Part shown: positions 60,334-64,000 of the stretch, piece by piece
Layout: every line of letters starts with the position of its first letter
How positions within the stretch are numbered: position 1 is the first letter of the stretch
Assembly (NCBI GenBank): GCA_009697105.1
Contig: SIAQ01000003.1
Coordinates: 1 to 64,000 of the forward strand
Direction of reading: 5' to 3'
Source: Gemmataceae bacterium
GTDB lineage: Bacteria > Planctomycetota > Planctomycetia > Gemmatales > Gemmataceae
DNA length: 64,000 bases
Position numbers and translations under genes: made by a program
Notes under the pieces: model-generated
Seen by the model: only the letters and a program-made list of their open reading frames with translations
Told to the model about the DNA's origin: nothing
Database searches by the model: none

Positions 60334-61068
60334 ATGGAAGCTGCGACACTACCGATGCCGCCGATTGGGATGCCGAATGTCTGGGCGTCGCCCGAGCCGC
60401 GTCGGCCTGCGGTCTTCATTCAGGAATCGGTGCTCATCCCCGACTGGATCGTCGATCACGAGACGTTTCGCACCTGGGCGACCTCGGCCGATTGCCCTGA
60501 GAAAAGTCGCGTTTCATTCATCGGCAACATGATCTGGGTGGACTCCAGCATGGAAGATTTCTTTAGCCACAACCAAGTCAAAACCGAGTGTACTGGAGTG
60601 CTTGGTCCCTTATCCAAGACCGACCAACTAGGCTATTTCGGGTCCGATGGCAACCTGTGGACCAATCGCGAAGCGGGCATCTCAACGATTCTCGATTCAC
60701 TCTTCTTCACCTATGCATCGCTCAAATCAGGCCGCATGAAATTAATTGCGGGAGCGCGGCGCGGTTACGTCGAGGTCGAAGGCACGCCGGACATGATCCT
60801 GGAAATCGTCAGCGATACGTCCGAGCAGAAGGATACGACGATCCTGAAGGCGAAATGCGAGAAGGCGGGCGTGAGCGAATATTGGCTCGTCGATGCGCGT
60901 GGATTTCAAGTACGGTTCGAGATTTGGCGACTGCACGAAGCCGCGTATACCTGCACGCCGACTGCCGATGGTTGGCAGGTATCGTCGGTGTTCCGGCGGT
61001 CGTTTCAGCTGCGACGCGAGAACGATTCGCTCGGCAATCCCCGGTGGAATCTGATGGTTCGGCAGTAG
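60334..61068 (+). CDS. Uma2-type (DUF820) nuclease-fold protein
   Basis: 244 residues. The second half has the family pattern: GTPDMILEIVSDTSEQKDTTILKAKCEKAGVSEYWLVDARG, that is, the PD-(D/E)xK-like core with P-D, E-I-V-S and the following helix K-x-Y-x-G-V-x-E-Y-W. Such genes are numerous in planctomycetes and cyanobacteria; nuclease activity is generally assumed, not shown. ATG 60334 directly follows a TTG; AAAGGGA lies upstream. Confidence 0.8.
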   Translation: MEAATLPMPPIGMPNVWASPEPRRPAVFIQESVLIPDWIVDHETFRTWATSADCPEKSRVSFIGNMIWVDSSMEDFFSHNQVKTECTGVLGPLSKTDQLGYFGSDGNLWTNREAGISTILDSLFFTYASLKSGRMKLIAGARRGYVEVEGTPDMILEIVSDTSEQKDTTILKAKCEKAGVSEYWLVDARGFQVRFEIWRLHEAAYTCTPTADGWQVSSVFRRSFQLRRENDSLGNPRWNLMVRQ

Positions 61069-61098
61069 ACCGAATCATTGTTTACGCGCACGACAAAG

Positions 61099-61159
61099 TA
61101 CGAGCCGGAAGCGTAAGCGACGGATTTCTCTAGTCCGTCGCTTACGCTTCCGGCTCGTA
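61099..61159. repeat. Intergenic palindrome, family B (26-bp perfect arms)
   Basis: Arms 61099-61124 and 61134-61159 are perfect inverted copies with a 9-nt loop, with the cgagccggaagcgtaagcga core. It lies between convergent genes and ends 18 nt before the minus-strand stop. Confidence 0.95.
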
Positions 61160-61177
61160 AAGCGACGTTCGTCGGCA

Positions 61178-62065
61178 TTACTCCGCCGCGTGCTTGCCGA
61201 GAAACGCCTGTAGTTCCGCGAAGAACTCCGCGGGCAGCGGGTCGTTGTGGCCGGCGCCGTGCATCGTGTGGAATTGGCGCGGTTCGTTGGCGCTGGCGAA
61301 GAGGCGTTCGCCGTGCGAGTACGGGATTATTTCGTCGGTCGTGCCGTGCCCGATGAAGATCGGGCGATTGCACGATTTCAATTTATTCTTGCTTTCAAAT
61401 CGATTCCGCACGAGTACGCGGGTCGGCACGGGGAGCCACCAGAACATTTCGGACGCGACGTCCGGCACGGAAGTGAAAGTCTTAACGAGAATCAGTGCGC
61501 GATGATCGCGTTTGCAGGCGACTTCCGTGATGACTCCGCCGCCCAGCGACGCGCCGTAGAGCAGCACTTTTTGCGCTGGGATTTTTTGCTCGCCGATGAT
61601 CCAGTCATATGCCGCCTCGGCGGCGGCGTAACAGCCGGCCTCGCTCGGGCTGCCCTCGCTTTTGCCGTAGCCCGGATAATCGACGATCAGCACCGACACG
61701 CCAAGAATATCATGCAGTTTGATGATTGACGCGCCACGATGGCTGAGGTTTCCCGCGTTGCCGTGGCAGTAGAGCATCGCGCCCTTGGCATCCTTGGAGG
61801 TGCACCACCAGGCATGGATTTTCGTACCGTCTTTGGCGGTGAGCGTCACATCGATGATCGTCGGCATGGGACGCGTTCGTCCCGACGGCGCGGCAGGTGG
61901 ATCGATCCAATGTTGCGCAACCGTGGTTGGGTGGAAGAGCAGACGATTTTCAAGAAATATCAGCATAACGGCCAATCCCACATACGCGCATAGCAAATAG
62001 AGAATGAAGCGCACCCACGGTCGATGCCATAACGCGGACTTCGGTTCGGGAGCGGACGTTGTCAT
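61178..62065 (-). CDS. Membrane-anchored alpha/beta hydrolase
   Basis: 295 residues. An N-terminal membrane helix (about 17-37, FILYLLCAYVGLAVMLIF) is followed by an alpha/beta hydrolase: MLYCHGNAGNLSHRG (oxyanion region), VLIVDYPGYGKSEGSP, nucleophile elbow LLYGASLGGGVITEVA (GASLGG), and HGTTDEIIPY plus AGHNDPL for the acid and base. This is the ABHD13/BEM46 layout. It starts 9 nt after the lnt stop on the same strand, so the two are probably one operon; a role in envelope lipid handling is conceivable. Confidence 0.85.
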   Translation of the reverse strand: MTTSAPEPKSALWHRPWVRFILYLLCAYVGLAVMLIFLENRLLFHPTTVAQHWIDPPAAPSGRTRPMPTIIDVTLTAKDGTKIHAWWCTSKDAKGAMLYCHGNAGNLSHRGASIIKLHDILGVSVLIVDYPGYGKSEGSPSEAGCYAAAEAAYDWIIGEQKIPAQKVLLYGASLGGGVITEVACKRDHRALILVKTFTSVPDVASEMFWWLPVPTRVLVRNRFESKNKLKSCNRPIFIGHGTTDEIIPYSHGERLFASANEPRQFHTMHGAGHNDPLPAEFFAELQAFLGKHAAE

Positions 62066-62074
62066 GATTTCACC

Positions 62075-63967
62075 TCAGCCCACCGCAGTTCGCCGACGTT
62101 TTCGTACATAGCCCCACGCCGCTGGACCGAGGATCGCCAGCCAGCAACCGATCGGCAGCCAATCGCCTACAACGGCATACAGACTCACTCGTCGATCGAT
62201 CGGCACCGACGCGTTGACCACGCCGGCGACCTGTTTGAATTTGCTCCAATCGCCACTCGGCATCTCCGGGTAGCGCATCGATTCATCGCGAATGTTCCAC
62301 ACGGGCGGTTCCGTGCCCGCGTAATGCGTCTGCTTGAGCACGCGGCCATTACCATCGATGACCACGGAGATACCCATATTCACCGCGCGAACCAACGCCC
62401 GCCGGCATTCGACGGCGCGGAATCGGCTGACAGCGAGGTGCTCTTCGTGTTCGTAGGTTCCGTCGAACCAGCCGTCGTTCGAGATGTTGACGAGAAAATC
62501 GACCGGCGGGCCATCGTGGCTATCCTCCAGATACCGCCGGGCGAGGAACGGATCGCTGTCCTCAAAACAAATCAACACGCCGAACGTGTACTTGCCGACC
62601 TTGAACCGCGTAAACTTTTCGCCAGGCTGCACGCTGTAATCATATTCATACGGTGCGAGGGCGTTCATGAACGGTATCCAATCTTTGAGAGGCACATACT
62701 CGCCGAACGGGACGCGGTGCATCTTGTCGAAGCGATCGGTTACCTTTCCCTTTTCGTTCAAGTAAATCGCCGAGTTGTAGCGTTTGTGCTTACCGTAATC
62801 ATCGAGATAATGGGAATTGACACCAATGAGCTGCGGGATGTTATTGCACGTTCGACTGATGCCGGCGAGGCGCTCGCGAATGCCGATCTCGAGATCGCGC
62901 CATTCCGCCGGCAGGCGCTCGGCGGGAAACTTGGGCGATACCTGGAACCACGGCGCCGGGTAGCTAGTTTCCGGCCAAATGACGAGATCGGGCAGCCGCT
63001 CGAAATTGTGCGTTGCGCGAGCGCAGAGCATCGAGAGATGCTTCTCGGCGTCATGCGCGGAACAGCCGTCGTTGTCCGGATCGCCGGCATCGTTGCGGAT
63101 ACGCTGATCGAGATTGCTCTGCAACAGGCAGATGATCGGCCCCTGCGTGAACCGCGCGTCGCTCATGCGCATAACGCCATACGCGAAAACACTGATTAGC
63201 AAAAACGCCAGAGCCGCGCCTTCGAGGATCATATTGCGGCGGAACGTCCAGTCCTGAAGGAACCCGCGATTGAGCAGTTCGACGCTCGCATATTGGCGGT
63301 GCGGCTCGAGTTCCTGCTGCTGAAACCACTGCTTGATTTCCGGCTGTTGATAGAGAAAGTCGAACAGAAAGCCATTGACGGCGGCGACGACGAGACTGAC
63401 GCCGTAGACGCCGGCGAGATCGGCGATCTGGATCATCGTCAGCCAGTGGTGCTGCGTATGCGCGAGGTAGAACCACGCGAATCCGGTCATCAGAAACGAC
63501 CGCACATATTCCAGCGCAACCCAGATCAACGGCACGGTGACAATCATCGGCAGGCGGCGACGATCCAGCCAGCGAATCCCGAACAACGCCGCGGGCATGT
63601 ACAACGAGCAATAGACCGCAAGCGCTATCCATGTGAAGTACATTCGCCAGTCGGCCACGTGCATCCACTGCAACGTCGGTACGAAGAACGCCAGACCGGT
63701 GAGCCAGGCACAAAGATACAACACCTTCGGCTTCGCTTGTGCACGCACCAACAACAGGAACGGCACCAGCGCGACCCAGCCGAAAATATAGCCCAGCGAG
63801 AGCGGGTAGAACGACAGCCAAAGCAACCCGCCGCTAAGCAACGCGGCGCCTACTAGCAACCGTGTCCCGCGCGCAGCCGGTGCCGGCGCCGTTTTGGTCG
63901 CAGGTTGCGGCATCGACGCGGGAGCCACCGTGGTTATTGCTGTTGGTTCCATGATTCCTGTCGCCAT
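62075..63967 (-). CDS. lnt: Apolipoprotein N-acyltransferase
   Basis: 630 residues, longer than the approximately 510 of E. coli Lnt, with a 40-residue Pro/Ala-rich N-terminal extension and a longer linker. Membrane helices occupy about 38-260; a nitrilase-like domain follows. The catalytic triad is complete: Glu in LVIWPETSYP (E333), Lys in RFDKMHRVPFGEY (K415) and Cys in GVLICFEDSDP (C467). It adds the third acyl chain to lipoproteins in the inner membrane. ATG 63967 is preceded by a near-perfect AAGGAGGT; the frame beyond it is ignored. Confidence 0.9.
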   Translation of the reverse strand: MATGIMEPTAITTVAPASMPQPATKTAPAPAARGTRLLVGAALLSGGLLWLSFYPLSLGYIFGWVALVPFLLLVRAQAKPKVLYLCAWLTGLAFFVPTLQWMHVADWRMYFTWIALAVYCSLYMPAALFGIRWLDRRRLPMIVTVPLIWVALEYVRSFLMTGFAWFYLAHTQHHWLTMIQIADLAGVYGVSLVVAAVNGFLFDFLYQQPEIKQWFQQQELEPHRQYASVELLNRGFLQDWTFRRNMILEGAALAFLLISVFAYGVMRMSDARFTQGPIICLLQSNLDQRIRNDAGDPDNDGCSAHDAEKHLSMLCARATHNFERLPDLVIWPETSYPAPWFQVSPKFPAERLPAEWRDLEIGIRERLAGISRTCNNIPQLIGVNSHYLDDYGKHKRYNSAIYLNEKGKVTDRFDKMHRVPFGEYVPLKDWIPFMNALAPYEYDYSVQPGEKFTRFKVGKYTFGVLICFEDSDPFLARRYLEDSHDGPPVDFLVNISNDGWFDGTYEHEEHLAVSRFRAVECRRALVRAVNMGISVVIDGNGRVLKQTHYAGTEPPVWNIRDESMRYPEMPSGDWSKFKQVAGVVNASVPIDRRVSLYAVVGDWLPIGCWLAILGPAAWGYVRKRRRTAVG

Positions 63968-64000
63968 TGCGGACCTCCTTGCCCGGAATTCCATTCACGT

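Noticed and set aside
2985-61159. CRISPR array
   Set aside because: The repeats are isolated, palindromic and not regularly spaced; no cas genes are present.

Overview
The window looks like chromosomal DNA from a member of the Planctomycetota. The evidence is the protein repertoire: two DUF1501 proteins, a DUF1549/DUF1553 cytochrome-like protein, a two-domain DUF1080 protein, a DUF1571 protein, a pilin-like DUF1559 protein, a PVC-type CxxCH heme protein, a PPC-repeat secreted protein and two PknB-type Ser/Thr kinases. I recognised no rRNA, tRNA, CRISPR array or prophage.

Layout. 1-2.4 kb: ilvC, then a VapBC-like toxin-antitoxin pair with an XRE regulator. 2.4-9.4 kb: a secreted redoxin, a membrane protein fused to a spermidine-synthase-like domain, a DUF1501 protein, a two-gene HNH nuclease module, a frameshifted antitoxin and a DHH phosphoesterase. 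9.6-14.8 kb: an EVE protein, then an isolated type VI secretion trio tssK-tssL-tssM whose TssM stops right after its third membrane helix. 14.9-24.4 kb: hydrolase, DUF1571, DUF1080, kinase, nucleoside-type transporter, zinc-ribbon membrane protein, and a DUF433/DUF5615 toxin-antitoxin pair with a DUF433 remnant nearby. 24.5-32 kb: a sugar-dehydrogenase/diheme fusion, a DUF1553 protein and a second DUF1501 protein. 32.3-46 kb: PPC protein, ilvD, a CxxCH protein, a PDZ protein, a second kinase, a lipoprotein, a frameshifted DUF1559 gene, an HD-GYP remnant, a cysteine desulfurase and scpB. 46.2-55.5 kb: the respiratory complex I block nuoH-J-K-L-M-N plus a small ferritin-like protein. 55.5-64 kb: DUF4432 epimerase-like protein, PVC heme protein, Uma2 nuclease-fold protein, alpha/beta hydrolase and lnt.

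The most striking non-coding feature is a set of about two dozen intergenic inverted repeats with 15-37 bp arms. They are built from a few recurring sequence families and sit in convergent, tandem and divergent gaps alike. Several abut or supply stop codons, and three lie inside the nuo block. They are not CRISPRs and cannot all be ordinary terminators.

The genes suggest an aerobic heterotroph that makes its own branched-chain amino acids (ilvC, ilvD), respires through complex I, and carries many secreted oxidoreductase or cytochrome-like proteins typical of planctomycetes. The most unusual proteins are the shortened TssM and the complex I subunits NuoJ, NuoL and NuoM, which carry charged insertions. 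Frameshifts in two genes (8025-8260 and 41956-42880) may be real or may be sequencing errors. All annotations come from reading the sequence; no database search was run.
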